64,000 nt of DNA from Hemibagrus wyckioides (GCF_019097595.1 NC_080715.1:5084573-5148572), one strand, 5' to 3'. Shown: positions 42,370 through 55,303, numbered from the stretch's first letter. Notes: a model not told the origin generated them from the sequence alone. Numbers and translations: made by a program.

Positions 42370-42820
42370 CACTATTTGGCTAAATATAATATGTGCACCC
42401 CTGACCATTACACCCTCATGTTCCTCTTGAACATCTTATCCCAGATTTAGTTCCTTTTTGCTCTCTAATTTTCCGGCAAAGCTTTCCAGTAGATGTTAGA
42501 TTTTGGTTGTAAGGATTTGTGTTTGTTCAGCTAGAGTGATCAGACAATGATTTTGGGATGTTGAAGAGGTTCCAGTTCCAGTTCATCCCAGTGGGGCTGA
42601 GTCAAAGTCAGGGCTCTTCCAATCCAACATTAAACTCCACACTATGTCTTCATGGAGCTCAGAGGCTTTATGCACGGGGGCGTTGTCATGCTGGAACAGT
42701 GTTTGCCCAGTAAAGAGAAATTATTAATAATGCTACAGCATATAGAAACATTCTATACAATTCTGAGCTTTAAGCATTTGGAGAAGAATGACAAATGGTC
42801 ATGATGGTCAGGGGTGATTA
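42370..42820 (-). mobile_element. internally deleted Tc1-like remnant (CACTAT / CACCCCTGACCAT family)
   Basis: Left end CACTATTTGGC, then CACCCCTGACCATTACACCC; right end mirrors it as ATGATGGTCAGGGGTG. The minus strand encodes LFQHDNAPVHKASELHED and SPDFDSAPLG, the region around the second catalytic Asp. About 450 bp versus about 1.2 kb expected. Related pieces are at 56404-56485 and 60245-60605. Confidence 0.82.
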
Positions 42821-44080
42821 AACAGGGCTAGCTCTACACTGTGGAATGTAAAGTTTAGCTGAATAAACAACCAGGTGGTGCAATGCAGCTTACTTTTTAT
42901 CCAATTAAACCTCATTATGCATTTCCTTATATAATCTTAACAGTCGGACAATGTACAGTATTTTTAATGCCTGTTTAAAGATGCCTGAATCAAACTAAAA
43001 GTTCAGATTATATCTACATCCCTGTCATTTATAGCTGCATTATAGTTTTATTTAGCTTTATTTATTCAGCACACCCGCACTCAACAGCTTTCCGTCTCTT
43101 CAGGGTATTTAGCGTGTTAAATTCCATTAACTTTTAAAGCCTCGTAGTTCCTAATTCATATTTTCATTTCGTCCCGATGCTTATGTTGGCTTGAAATAAT
43201 TGAATCGCATTTAGCGAGCAGGTCCAATTCTGAGTGATGATGAAACGTTTAAACGTCTTAAAATGGAAATAAAGGATACGATTGTGTTGCTAAATCCAAG
43301 GTCAGGGTCAGTGCCGTCCTCGTCATCTCCCCCAACGAGACAGAATGAAGAACTTGATTGCTTTTTATCATGATAAACATGAGCGGATCACTCGACTCAG
43401 CGGCATTGTTTTGGACACTCGAACGTCGTCAATAGAATATTATGTGCTGGAGATGTGAAAAATGATTCATTACGAATACAAAAGGGTCTTTCAGTCTTCT
43501 GAGCGAAGCATTTATGCATTTTAGATAATGAAAGACTCCCAACCAGTGGGTCATGGAAAATAAAATGTTTTATGACTTGGATGAAGTCCAGGTGAGCTCT
43601 CTCCATCATGAGGTGATATAGTGACTAGTGTTTTATAGGAAAAGTGGCAGTTGGCACATTCCCTCAAGCGTGGTAATATTAACAGCATGTGATTCCAAAA
43701 AACTGTAGTTGTTTCAAACCCACAGGCCATGCAGGATATAAGCCATGCATAATAAAGAGAGTAATTTATATAGTGCTTAGGATACACACACACACAAATA
43801 CCCACACACAAATACCCACGCACACCAAAATACTATTACTACTGTGCAAACACATTATAATATATACAAAAAAAAAACAAAACAAAACCTGGAAATCCGT
43901 CTAAAATATAGTAATGAATATATAATGAAGGAAACAGCTGGTACTCTGCTCCAAGCATATAAATAATAATGTTTAATATAACTACACTTTAAGTAGTACA
44001 GCTGCAAGCCTGAAGCTAATTATACAACAATGATCAATTAATGCTGAATCGTTTGGGCCAGTGACCTCATTTTAAGAACT
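42821..44080. other. unassigned sequence
   Basis: 43010-43250 is balanced, non-repetitive DNA; the rest has short CA and A runs (43780-43900). No coding evidence. Confidence 0.35.
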
Positions 44081-45420
44081 AAGAATTCCTACAAAGGGGT
44101 CAAAGCATTACTCCTACTTTTATTCTGTATAATAAGGAGTCCAAGAATAATTCCTACTGAGACAATATCAGGTCTATTCAAAATATATAAATTCTAATTC
44201 TAATTTCATTTGTCACATACATGAACATGTGAGGTATGACATAGTGAAATGCTTGTACGACTGTCTTCTGAGTTGCAGTACAGTTCTGAGGACAGATATA
44301 GTAAAAGAAAGAATAAAAATAAAAATTGAATAAAGTAAATGTGAACAACATAAAAAATTATTAAAAGGAGGTAAGTTACAGTATAAGTACAAAATAGGCT
44401 TTGTGCAATATCATGATAGTCTAGTCTTTGGTTGGTTGTTTGAGTGTGTGTGTGTGTGTGTGTGTGTGTATGAAGAACCAAGTCCAATTGTTTCTCAGTT
44501 CTTGGCGTCCAACTGGTTGTGGGGCCAAATGGCCTGCAGGAAGAAGTTCCTCCTCATTCTCTCTGTGTTGGTCTTTAGGGAGCGGAGACACTTCCCTGAC
44601 CACAACAGAGAGCAGAGAGAAAAGTCCATTGTTGAGATGGCTAAATTGGGAAATAATCTTTTAAGAGGTCAAAGCACTGTATTTACTTTTGTGGTAGTAT
44701 TGTCAGGGGTCCAAGCCTAATTCCTGCTTCTATACTAATACTGAAAGTGATCCAAGCATGGCTCATGCTTTTATACTAGTACTGAACGTGGTTCAAGGAT
44801 AACTCCTGCTTTTATACTAGTACTAAATAGTGGTCCAAGCATGACTCCTGCTTTTATATTAGTACAGAAAGGGGTCCAAGCATGCCTTTTATAATGAAGC
44901 AGAGTTTTTACAATGATAGTGAATAGTGGTCCAAGCATGACTCCTGCTTTTATACTAGTACTGAAAGGGGTCCAAGCATGACTCCTGCTTTTATAATGAG
45001 ACTAAACAGTAGTCCTAGCATGACTCCTGCTTTTATAGTAGTACTGAATAGTTGTTAAAGCATGACTCCCGCTTTTATAATAGCACTGAAAGTGGTCCAA
45101 ACATGACTCTTGCTTTTATACTAGTACTGAATAGTGGTCCAAGCTTCTGCTTTTATAGTAGTACTGAAAGGGGTCCAAGCATGACTCCTGTTTTTATAGT
45201 AGCACTAAAATGGGTCCAAACATGACTCCTGCTTCCGTAAGAGTACTGAAGAGTTGTCCAAACAGGACTCCTGCTTTTATAAGAGTACTGAATAGTTGTC
45301 CAAACATGACTCCTGCTTTTATAAGAGTACTGAATAGTTGTCCAAGCATGACTCCTGCTTTTAAAACACTACTATGAGAGATTACAGAATGATTTCTACT
45401 TCTTTTTCACTTTTCCTACT
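44081..45420. repeat. 41-42-bp minisatellite, split by a LINE fragment
   Basis: About 17 units of GTCCAAGCATGACTCCTGC-TTTATA-TAGTACTGAATAGT between 44690 and 45400, with decayed units at 44090-44160 and up to about 45500. The LINE-derived piece at 44200-44665 lies between the decayed left units and the main array. Confidence 0.9.
44200..44665 (-). mobile_element. LINE 3' end fragment (antisense), inserted in minisatellite
   Basis: Left edge ATTTGTCACATACATGAAC (3' tail complement), a TG tract at 44447-44470, then GGCCTGCAGGAAGAAG, CTCATTCTCTCTGTG and GAGCGGAGACACTTCCCTGACC, shared with 50330-50512 and 52030-52690. Confidence 0.82.
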
Positions 45421-47865
45421 TTCGCATAGCACTGTCAGTGAGTCCAAGCATATGTCCTTTCCTTTAATATAGCATCATCAGACATCCTTTTGTTATACCT
45501 ACTTTTTCTAAATAGCATTAATAGTGATTCATGGCAGTGCAGAAGAACACAAACAGGTCATGTATCTGTTCATTTGGTGCTGAAGAGGCAATGATAACAA
45601 TAAAAGAAAGAAATAGAGAATTAGAGCGGAATACTTTTGTGTCTCTGAATCCTTAATCAGACAGGAAACAGGACTAATCTGAGGAGGAAAGAGGGGGATG
45701 TTTTTTATAAGGTATTCACATAAGGTTATAGGAAGAGGTCATGGTAATGCTGTTATCTGTATTCACTGAAGAAACAAGCACACAGGAATATTCCACTCAT
45801 TAAGATCCTTGAAAGATATGAAAGATGTGAAGAGCGAGCAGATGAATCGATGAAGCTGTTTATTAACAATCCGAATCTGCAGACAAAGTCAGACAACGAC
45901 TTAAAATAAATGACAAGCAAACAGTAAACAACATTCTGATTATTCAGATGTGTTATTTTAATAGCTGTTAAACGTAGGACTCATGTAATTGTATTGCTTT
46001 TGCCAACTAGAAGGCAGATTGTATCTAGTGCATTAAATACTACATCTCCAGATGTTGCTTTATATACTGCAGAAGCCATTTACTGAAAATGAGAATACGC
46101 CGTGCGCTGTCGTGTCGTGCTGTACGGTGCTTCGATTAGCCGTCATGAGCTAGTCACGGAGCGTTATTCAAATGCATCTTGTGTGACACATTTATTTGTG
46201 CTGGATGTTCGTTTTAGCCGCAGATTACTCGCAATGCATTATTATAATGTGTGACAGAGATGAAGTCAGTGATGCTGAACAGCTTCTAAAAATAGTGAGT
46301 CGAGGACTGAACCCGAAGAAGCTGCATCAGAGACAGCAACAATAAGAACATCAGTAGTGAGTTAGGGCTAGCAGATGGAGTATTTAAGGTGTTGTTAAAG
46401 CTTTAAGTGGCTCGGTTAAGGCTCTGAGATAAAACTGCACTGGAAAAGAGTCTCTGTTTGACCTTTTAGAGAGACCATTAAACCTCTGCTTAGAATGTGC
46501 CATTTCCAACATGGAGTCATGGAGCCAAATCAATAAAAAAATACAGGATATTCAACTCAAATTCATAGAACATCATGGATAGTCCTTATAGACGTCACAT
46601 ACTTGAGGCTGAAACATTAAACATTAAATATTTTCTGTCATTTGTTTATCTAAGGCCCTAAATTACTGAATAATGCATGCTGATTTGTTTGTGTGAGGTG
46701 AATATTTGTGTAAAATCCTGTACATTATTGAAAAGAATAAATTAATTAATTAAACAATATATTTATTAAACAATACACAGTAATATTTATTTAAACATCA
46801 GAGAATTTTTCATAATAAAAGAAAAAATAAAAGCAGTTCCTCATGAATGAATTGAGTAATATTAATACAGGTAGGTTGTTTTTTTCTATCCAACATGATT
46901 TTATGATGTATATTCAAATCCATGAATAAAATCTCCGTAATCTCCTAAACCTAACACTGTAGTATGACTATGTTTACCATTAGCACCAGCATGGGAGATT
47001 TCACACTGTAACTGGTTTACGTTATCGATCACGCTCGCTCTACATCATTATAATCATTAGTAGCTTGTTTAAATTACGTTTAGAATAAGGAACGAAATCA
47101 GGTTTTTATTTTAAACATGACCACATGCTCCTTTTCCCCCCTTTGTTACTGAAACACAGTGAATTATATCATTTTGTCTTCGAATGATGGAACACAAGTT
47201 TCAGCTAATTTAATACCTGCTTTCTGGTTATATTCATTTACACACACCATCGCTGAATTCCTCAGACCACTGTTAGTATTATTAACTCTCATTTCAGGTG
47301 ATGAATAAATACTATTAGTTAATAAAAACCTGTATTTATTACAGTAAACACACAAAACCTGGCCCTCTAGCAAAAGAAGCAATCCTCTTCAAATCAGCTA
47401 GCATATTTACACATTTTTATTCTCATAAGTAGTAAACAAATCTAGCCACGAGTTAAATATCTGCTCTGAAGCAGCAGTAGATTGGTGTTAGCTCTTTAAA
47501 AAAAAAACACCTCCTCTCTGGCATTGTATTGATTCGTTATGTCAGCAATACTTCTCAGCAAATGTGTTTGTCTATATTAATTGCTGCTTAGCTGTGCGTG
47601 TCTTCGGCTCTATCAAAAAATTCGCATGGATGAATCATTCCTGAAAGATGCTGATGCCTGAGGCAATTAAGATTTAAATCTAACACCTATCTGTGTATGA
47701 AAGGAGTTGAAGATTTCTCAGAAACGTGACAAGCTGTTTGCTTTTGTCTTATTAGCTCAAAAAGATATCTAAAAAAAATATACAGGCTAGAGTGGAGTTG
47801 AGAGGAAAAGTGTTTAAAGGAACTAGAATGTACATTATGCAGATGGTCCACAACAATAAAAATTG

Positions 47866-47866
<1 letters not shown>
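45421..47866. other. unassigned sequence
   Basis: Long stretch without recognised repeats or exons. 46080-46330 and 47560-47720 are the most balanced in composition. Confidence 0.4.

Positions 47867-47922
<56 letters not shown>
47867..47922. repeat. (AAT)n microsatellite
   Basis: About 18 uninterrupted AAT units. Confidence 0.95.
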
Positions 47923-47925
<3 letters not shown>

Positions 47926-48275
47926 CGTGTCTTTTAAAAAAATAAGATAAATAAAACTGTTTGCGACATGGTGCTAAAAGAAATCTTTTTTTTTTTTTAA
48001 TGATGATGATGATGATGATATTTTTAGCAGAGCTTTTTTTTAAATCTAAGAAAAGAAAGTATTTTCTCAGATGGGATTCGAGTTCTCTGGCAGTTTCTTA
48101 CAATGATGAGGTAATTCTAATGCAGTACTTCTGTAATTAGTCTTTTAACTTGGCAGTTGAAATAGATTGTGATTAAAAAGTCAGTCGTGAAAACTCCTGG
48201 AATGAATTTAACAAGCGCTTGTTGATTCATTGGTAATGAAGTGTTAATAGGGCTTGGAGGACTAGACCTGCTGAT

Positions 48276-48306
<31 letters not shown>

Positions 48307-48579
48307 ATGCTAATGATAATGATGATGGATGAGTGCGAAGATTTCCTCAGTTTAACCTGCACATACATAGAGAAACATAGTGGTATGTCCAGGAGGAAGC
48401 CCCAAACCCAACCACCTCGAACCCTCACTTATCCCGCCTACCCCTGCCATATAAGGAGAAGCGAGAAGGACTGACTGGCTGCTGCGACAGTGTCTAGTGG
48501 ACCAATCAGAGTGTGTGTAGAGTTTTCTGGCTGAACCAAAGATTAATGACACCAGTGTCAATTGTAAGCAATGTGTTAT
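47923..48579. other. unassigned sequence with GAT tracts
   Basis: Short GAT repeats at 48000-48020 and 48270-48330. Otherwise unrecognised. Confidence 0.4.
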
Positions 48580-48692
48580 ATGGGATGTGATAGCTTACTT
48601 GTTAAGGTGTTGGACTACTTATGGGAAGGGTGTTAGTTTAAATCCCAGGTCCACCAAGCTGCCACTGCTGGGCATCTGAGCAAGGGTTGTAA
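48580..48692 (+). repeat. SINE, head half only
   Basis: TAGCTTACTTGTTAAGGTG, TTTAAATCCCAGGTCCACCA and AGCTGCCACTGCTGGGCA, then it ends without the L2-like tail. Confidence 0.8.
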
Positions 48693-50234
48693 TTCAGAAT
48701 TAAAAAGGAAAAAAAATGGAAGAAAAGAAAAGTAATGAAGAAAAGTAAAAATCATTTAGATTTATTTCTCAAAATAACCTTTACTGTTAATCCACTGTAT
48801 CATCATATTTTCATTGAGTTGTGATCTAATTACAACTGGCCCCATTTCTCAGTCCCCGCCCCCTCTGTTTGATTGACGCAGCTGTATGTTTGGATGTTAG
48901 CTTTCTTAATAAAAAACAATCAAGCTTATAGAGTACGATGTGTAAGATGTGAATTAATTTCTGCACACAATCACACTTCTAGATTTAGAAATTCATATTC
49001 CAGGTGCTAAGGAATTTTTTTTTGCATCAAATACATCTAACAATAATACTAATGTAGCATCTTGTTCTGACACATCTCCTGCACCTCCTCCTCATCCTCC
49101 AGACCACCAGAGGGCACTCTCAAAATTTTTCTGAAATGTCTAGGACCATTCAAAGCACATTCAATTAAAACTTTTTTTTTTTTATTATAGTAGTGCCCCA
49201 GCCTGGTTTGTTCTTATAGTCCCCCAGGAATCAGTAGGTCACTAGTCAAACACAATGTCCGCTCTTTCCCATGATGGAATGATCCTCAGGGTTGTACCAC
49301 AAATGCACCATAAATGGATTCTGCATTGTGAGTGAGTATAAAAGCCTGTTTTGTGTTTCAAATTTCCCACTGACTCCATTTCCTTTCGCTTGTTGCCCAA
49401 CACCGGAAGAGGTTCATAGGACAAGCAGCACATCACCGGGACAATTAGAAATAAAACCTGAGTTCTTGTCGTGTTGAAGAGAAATCATGGAATATTTTTC
49501 ACCTCCAGTTTAATGCCGTTTTTTTTTTTTTTGTTATAAGTGAAAAGAGGAACAGCAGTGTGGCAAAAAGGCCATTTTAAATCCCGGGGTTTTATTCATG
49601 AGGCGAGAAGCGAGGAGCTGTTTAGAATATTTATCAGAGTGTTTAAGAGACCTCGAGTCACAGGAACACAATCTGTGCATAAGATTGGCAGAAAACTCAT
49701 TACAGCTGTTATTTGCCAAAGTAATGCAAATAACACTACAAATTGTATTTGCTCATCACTCAGACCTAGACCATATATATTAAGCAATGCTGATGATTGG
49801 GCTGTGCAAATATTTGGACATTTATACACGCTGACGTGAGCGAGACGGCTAGACGGAAGACGGCTAGACTTCCTTCTTCAGTACCTTGTTCTCATATTGT
49901 GTTTGCACTTAATGGGTACTTGTCATGTTGTGTATATACTCAGAATAGAAAACACACACACACACAAGTTTGTCTTACTACATACACAATTACACAGTCT
50001 GACGTGTAGAGAAAGGCTTTTTATGGCTGTCAGTGTGTTTTTGAGTGATAAAGTCAAGAAAAGTATAAAAAAATAAAATACAAAATAGAATATTAAGGTA
50101 ATAAATGCTGTACACTAAAGTGGGAGGCTGTACAAGGTAATATAATAGAAAAAACACAAGGGAAAAAAAAAGAAAAATATATTAGGTAAATACAATGAGT
50201 GATATGTTGATATAAATAAAAATGAGTATGCCTA
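48693..50234. other. unassigned sequence
   Basis: Poly-T at 49169-49180 and 49521-49532. Overlapping frames on both strands at 49534-49839 show no domain. Confidence 0.4.

Positions 50235-50291
<57 letters not shown>
50235..50291. repeat. (ATT)n microsatellite
   Basis: About 18 ATT units within a larger A/T-rich block. Confidence 0.95.
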
Positions 50292-50293
<2 letters not shown>

Positions 50294-50329
50294 TAATATA
50301 TATTAGGGAGTCAAGTGCAAAGTGTGTGC

Positions 50330-50512
50330 AGTTATAATGGATTCTGTGAAGTGAAGTTGTGTAAAAGTCGGGTTAAGGTCCAGAAGAGTCCAAGCCCTCC
50401 AGATGTTCTCCTATGGTAGGGATGACCAGCAGGAAGAAGCTCCTCTTCATTTTCTCTGTGTTAGCCTTCAAGAAATAAAAAACACTTCCCTTCCTGGTCC
50501 TCCTTGTAAGGA
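50330..50512 (-). mobile_element. LINE 3' end fragment (antisense)
   Basis: GACCAGCAGGAAGAAGCTCC, TTCATTTTCTCTGTG and CCTTCAAGAAATAAAAAACAC match the equivalent part of 52030-52690 and 44200-44665. Confidence 0.75.
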
Positions 50513-50645
50513 CCTTTGACTTTGTTTTTTATTTAATTAATGCACCTAATTAACATTACAACTATAACTAAATCTTTAGATTTAACCCTATAGCCAAAAG
50601 GAGCAAAAAGCAAACCTTTTAATTTTATTCTTATGTGTTAATTAT

Positions 50646-50826
50646 GGGTAGCTCCTTGCTGTTGGACTGCTGATCTGAAGGTTGTGAGTTCAAATCCCAC
50701 ATCCACCTTGTTCCACTGCTGGGCCCCTGAGCCAGGCCCTTAACCCTCAATTGCTCAGCTGTATAAATGAAATACATGTAAGCAGCTATGGGTATATGTA
50801 TACACCCAGAGCGGCTTACATTAATT
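50646..50826 (+). repeat. SINE, family 1, near complete
   Basis: GCTCCTTGCTGTTGGACTG, B box AGTTCAAATCCCA, CACTGCTGGGCCCCTGAGCC, GGCCCTTAACCCTCAATTGC and TATAAATGAAATACATGTAAG; the tail is partly decayed. Confidence 0.88.
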
Positions 50827-50896
50827 TTCATATTTCATATTTATTTATATATATACATAAGAAAAATACGATATATATACAGAAATGTAAAATAAT

Positions 50897-51900
50897 TGAG
50901 GACAAATTGTTGGTGCACGTCTCGCTGGCGCATCTGTGACTAAGACAGCAAGTCGTTGTGATGTATCAAGAGCCATGGTATCCAGGGTAATGTCAGCATA
51001 CCACCAAGAAGGATGAACCACATCCAACAGGAGTAACTGTGGACGCAAGAGGAAGCTGTCTGAAAGGGATGTCCGGGTGCTAACCCGGATTGTATCCAAA
51101 AAACATAAAACCACAGCTGCCCAACACACTGCAGAATTAAATGTGCACCTCAACTCTCCTGTTTCCACCAAAACTGTCCGTCGGGAGCTCCGCAGGGTCA
51201 ATGTACATAGCCGGGCTGCTATAGCCAAACCTTTGGTCACTCGTGCCAATGCCAAACGTCGGTTTCAATAGTGCCAACAGCGAAAATCTTGGGCTGTGGA
51301 CAATGTGAAACATGTATTGTTCTCTGATGAGTCCACCTTCACTGTCTTTCCCACATCCAGGAGAGTTATGGTGTGGAGAAGCCCCAAAGAAGCGTACCAC
51401 CCAGACTGTCGCATGCCCAGAGTGAAGCATGGGGGTGGATCAGTGATGGTTTGGGCTGCAATATCATGGCATTCCCTAGGCCCAATACTTGTGCTAGATG
51501 GGCGTGTCACTGCCAAGGACTACCGAACCAGGAGGACCATGTGCACCCAATGGTTCAAACATTGTATCCTGAAGGTGGTGCCGTGTATCAGGATGATAAT
51601 GCACCAATACACACAGCAAGACTGGTGACAGAGTGGTTTGATGAACATGAACGTGAAGTTGAACATCTCCCATGGCCTGCACAGTCACCAGATCTAAATA
51701 TTATTGAGCCACTTTGGGGTGTTTTGGAGGAGTGAGTCAGGAAACGTATTCCTCCACCAGCATCACGTAGTGTCCTGGCCACTATTCTGCAAGAAGAATG
51801 GCTCAAAATCCCTCTGGCCACTGTACAGGACTTGTATCTGTCATTCCCAAGACGAACTGATGCTGTATTGGCCGCAAAAGGAGGCCCTACACCATACTAA
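50897..51900 (+). pseudogene. Tc1/mariner transposase, DD36E-like spacing, decayed
   Basis: Readable in pieces: GQIVGARLAGASVTKTASR, RKRKLSERDVRVLTRI, VSTKTVRRELRRV, LFSDESTFTVFP (first Asp), KHGGGSVMVWAAISW, YQDDNAPIHTARLV (second Asp), [16 protein letters not shown] (Glu) and AVLAAKGGPTPY at the end. From the second Asp to the Glu there are 36 intervening residues, within one uninterrupted frame. Lesions include stops at about 50897, at the HQEG motif and after KRRFQ (51269-51271), a frame change between 51490 and 51560, and a stop after VLEE (51733-51735). A DD36E subgroup of Tc1/mariner ('Incomer') is described; assignment is inference. Confidence 0.88.
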
Positions 51901-51952
51901 TGAATTATTGTGGTCTAAAACCAGGCATTTCAGTTTCATTGTCCAACCCCTG
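50897..51952 (+). mobile_element. 5'-truncated Tc1/mariner element with 36-residue D-E spacing
   Basis: Right terminus GTTTCATTGTCCAACCCCTG followed by TA; no matching left terminus is visible before 50897. It lies just downstream of a family 1 SINE. Confidence 0.88.
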
Positions 51953-52029
51953 TATATATGAATGGCATAAATATGAATATTTGAGTATAACAGAAAAGTT
52001 AGTGGGTAAAGTGACGGGGCAAAAAACAA

Positions 52030-52690
52030 AGTAAAAAGATGCTCAGTGAGTGTGACCTGTGCAGAGTAGTGCAGTTATTGTATGTGCAACAGTCTGTTGA
52101 GGTAGAATGTCATGTGTGAGGAAGTCCAGAGAAAAGATCCAGAAAGTCCAGGTTCTAGGTGTTCTAGTTGAGGGCCCAAATGGCCTTTGTGAAGAAGCTC
52201 CTAATCATTCTCTCTGTGTTTGCCTTCAAGGAGCGTAAATGTTTCCCTGACCTCAACAGAGAGAAGAGTCCATTATTGGGGTGGCTGAGATCCTTCATTA
52301 TCTTCTTGGCCTTGGTCCAGCACCTCTTGCTGTATATAGTCTCCAGGACAGGAAGCTCAGTGTGGATGGTACGCTCAGCTGATCACACCACCCTCTGAAG
52401 AGCTTGCCTGTCCTACTTGGTGCTGTTTCCAAACCGGGCTGTGATGCTTGTCGTCAGGATGCTCTCAGTGGTGCAGGTGTAGAATGTCTTTAGCACCTTT
52501 GAGGGCAGTTTAAAGTCCTTTAGGTATCTGAGATGGTAAAGACGCTGCCGGGCCATCTTCACCAGGGTGTTGACATGACAGGACCATGACAGGTCCTGTG
52601 TGAACACCTAGGTACCGGAAACTGTCCACTCTCTCCACTGGGGTCCCATTGAGAGGCTGGTAATTCCTCTCCTGCTTTCATAAGGCTCAT
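52030..52690 (-). mobile_element. LINE reverse transcriptase C-terminal and 3' fragment
   Basis: The minus strand encodes LSWSCHVNTLVKMARQRLYH, LRYLKDFKLPSKVLKTFYTC, TESILTTSIT and FGNSTK, the thumb/C-terminal region of a non-LTR retrotransposon. Downstream (lower coordinates) come the segments shared with 44200-44665. Several stops and shifts. Confidence 0.85.
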
Positions 52691-53439
52691 GTCATAGTTA
52701 AGGTTAAATCTTCATCAGTTCCTGATTAGCAAATAGTTTAACTCATATGTAAGTAGTTAGAGAATAAGGAAAGTAGCTTTTATAGTAAGCAAACAAATCC
52801 ATGTTGTCAGGAGCTACTGGGACAGTACCCTGACAGACCAAAAGAGGGGGCTCATCATGGCCTGCTTTTTGTTTGTTTATTTGTTTTTGTTTGTTATCCA
52901 CACGAGTGTTGAGCCACACCCTTCACATTGTTCCTATTTGTTCTGCAGTATATATACCAACACTTTTGTACCTGTCTTTGTCATTGTGTTTTGTTTATGT
53001 GGTACTGTGGGATGCTGTTGTGTATCCAGGTCGCCATGTGGTAGTTAGTTTATCGTTACTCATGTTTTCTATCTTGGTCAAGTTATGTTAGTGGTGTTTT
53101 TAAGTTAAAAGAGTTTAAGTGATTTGGTTTTATCATGCATGTTCTCTTTAATGCAGGTGACTTAGGTTAAAGTAGAGATCCGGGTTCGAGTCCCGACCGT
53201 GCAGGAGGTTTAAGGACGTATCTAAACTCTACGATCTAAAACATGAGGCAACACAACTATACTATACAACACAATACTTTCAGATAAAGAGCTGCCTAAA
53301 TACCAACAAAAGGCTGAGGAATTGCATGAACATAAATATTAGTAAGACTTTGCAGTGTGTGAGTGTTCCTGCATGGGTTTTACACTATATGATTGTAAAA
53401 GAAGAGGCAGTGGATGAGCTAATATTCCAGGGAGGGAGA
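52691..53439. other. unassigned sequence, LTR- or SINE-like texture
   Basis: Contains an isolated perfect B box GGTTCGAGTCC at 53183-53193 but no tRNA cloverleaf. T-rich segment 52860-53100 is unrecognised. Confidence 0.35.
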
Positions 53440-53650
53440 TTTACAGGTGTTAAGGTCATATGTCTCAGACAGAAGTTGTGTTATGGTCTGATGAGATTCC
53501 ATCATTTCAAAAGCCATAATAATTCTCCAAGAGGCACGTTTTTTGGCGCAAAAACAAGCATATCATTTCAAAAGGACCCCATCTTCACAGTGAAGCGTGG
53601 TGGTGGCAGCACTGTGCTTGAAAACCAGAATCAGAGAAAAACAAAAGAAA
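53440..53650 (+). mobile_element. Tc1-like transposase fragment
   Basis: Encodes GLMRFHHFKSHNN-like and DPIFTVKRGGGSTVL, the segment from just after the first catalytic Asp to the GGGS motif. Neither terminus is visible. Confidence 0.7.
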
Positions 53651-55077
53651 TTGTGTAGAAATGTATAAAAAATGTACAAATTTCTTCAGCTGATTTTAAA
53701 ATATATTTTCTAAGGTAGTTGCTTCTGGTTTTATTGGTCTTTTTTTGCACTTTGTGTTGCTTTTGTTCTTTTTCTTGTTGACTTCAGGTCTATTCAGCCT
53801 GCAGTAGCTGATCTTACTGAAAGATATGGGACCTACTGGAAAAAAAATCCATAATGCATGACGTTTCAAATCCATGTAGTGGTTTAAAAAGAAACAGTAA
53901 TACTTCAAAATCTATTCTACAAGAAACCATGTGGTCTGGATTGGTGTAATGATGTTCTCTCACTAAAACATGTTTTCATCCTGACTGTGGGTTTTTATTT
54001 TTTAGTGAACAAGAGTGGCCATCTTTCTACTAAGATCTTTAGAGAACAAAAGTTTACTGAATAAGCTGCAGATATATTTTTTGTTGAATGTTTGTTAAAG
54101 TATGAACATATTGCACATAACTGCACAAGATGTGATATTGCCCATACCATGATATTAACGTACATTGTAATTATTGTGAAATTGGGATTGTGCGTGTAAT
54201 TGCACAGTGATGCTGTCAGCAAGCTTGTGTGCGCATTTTCATTAATCAGAGACAATAGCAAAGCTTGTAACCTGAGTGAGCTTTGTGCTTGTACATATCT
54301 TAGCTATTTTTGCTTTTAGAACCCTATTCGCTTTTTTTTTTTCACAATAACCTGAGATACACACATCCTATACACAGAGCCTCAGCTATCGCTTTGCTGA
54401 CCTGGAATCTGGAATTTCCTACCAGGGAATTACTTCCCTACACAAAAACTTGGCCACTGTTTGTGCATACTGTAATATGCTAGGCTGTTTATCATCTTCC
54501 TTGCTGTTGCTGTGGAAGTACTACTGATGCGAAACCTTGTTTCTCAGATATGTATAAATGAAATGGTTTACTGTAATCTCGGGCTGCCAAGATGTGTGGT
54601 TTTAATTGCTTCGAATGTTGCTCGGGCTTCAGGGGTTCAGGCAAGTGGAGCATGTGGCTGTGTCTAGTCGGCAGATTCTCCATATATCTCCAAATATCCA
54701 TGGTCTTCTGAAACTTTAGAATGCTAGCATTTGGTGCACTGTCTGTGGTTGGGGCATCATATAGACTGCTTCTGCTTCTGATAAGGTGTGGCCTCCAAGA
54801 CGGCTAGACTGAAGGCCTTTCTCACAAAAAATAAGTAAATAATCTAAATCTTCCCAAACTACATCAAAATCAAATCAGATTTGATTTCTCACAATACACA
54901 ATCATACACAGCACAACATGTAGAGAAACACTCCGGTTTACACAGGACCCTTCAATACACTCAGATTTGCACAGGACTCGTTGTAAACACGCAGCTTTTG
55001 CACATTACCTTATCGTAACAAATTTAGTGTTCACTTTAGTAACAAATCAAAAAGTGCTTAAAAACAACAATTAGGTT
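53651..55077. other. unassigned AT-rich sequence
   Basis: No coding signal or recognised repeat. It may include unrecognisable parts of the flanking Tc1 remnants. Confidence 0.35.
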
Positions 55078-55248
55078 AAGGGTGTGCATACTTATGCAAC
55101 TAGTTTATAAGTAAGCTTTAATTTATTTTGATTTTTTAAAATAAATCTTAATTTTTAAAAAAAAAAATTTCCTGAGTTTTTTTTATTGCATATCACATAT
55201 GTTGTACTTATTAATATTTATTAATATGTATTTATTTTAATTTCACAT

Positions 55249-55303
<55 letters not shown>

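Noticed and set aside
53160..53210. tRNA gene candidate around GGTTCGAGTCC
   Set aside because: Only a B box and a partial T arm are present. No matching acceptor stem, D arm or anticodon arm could be placed upstream.
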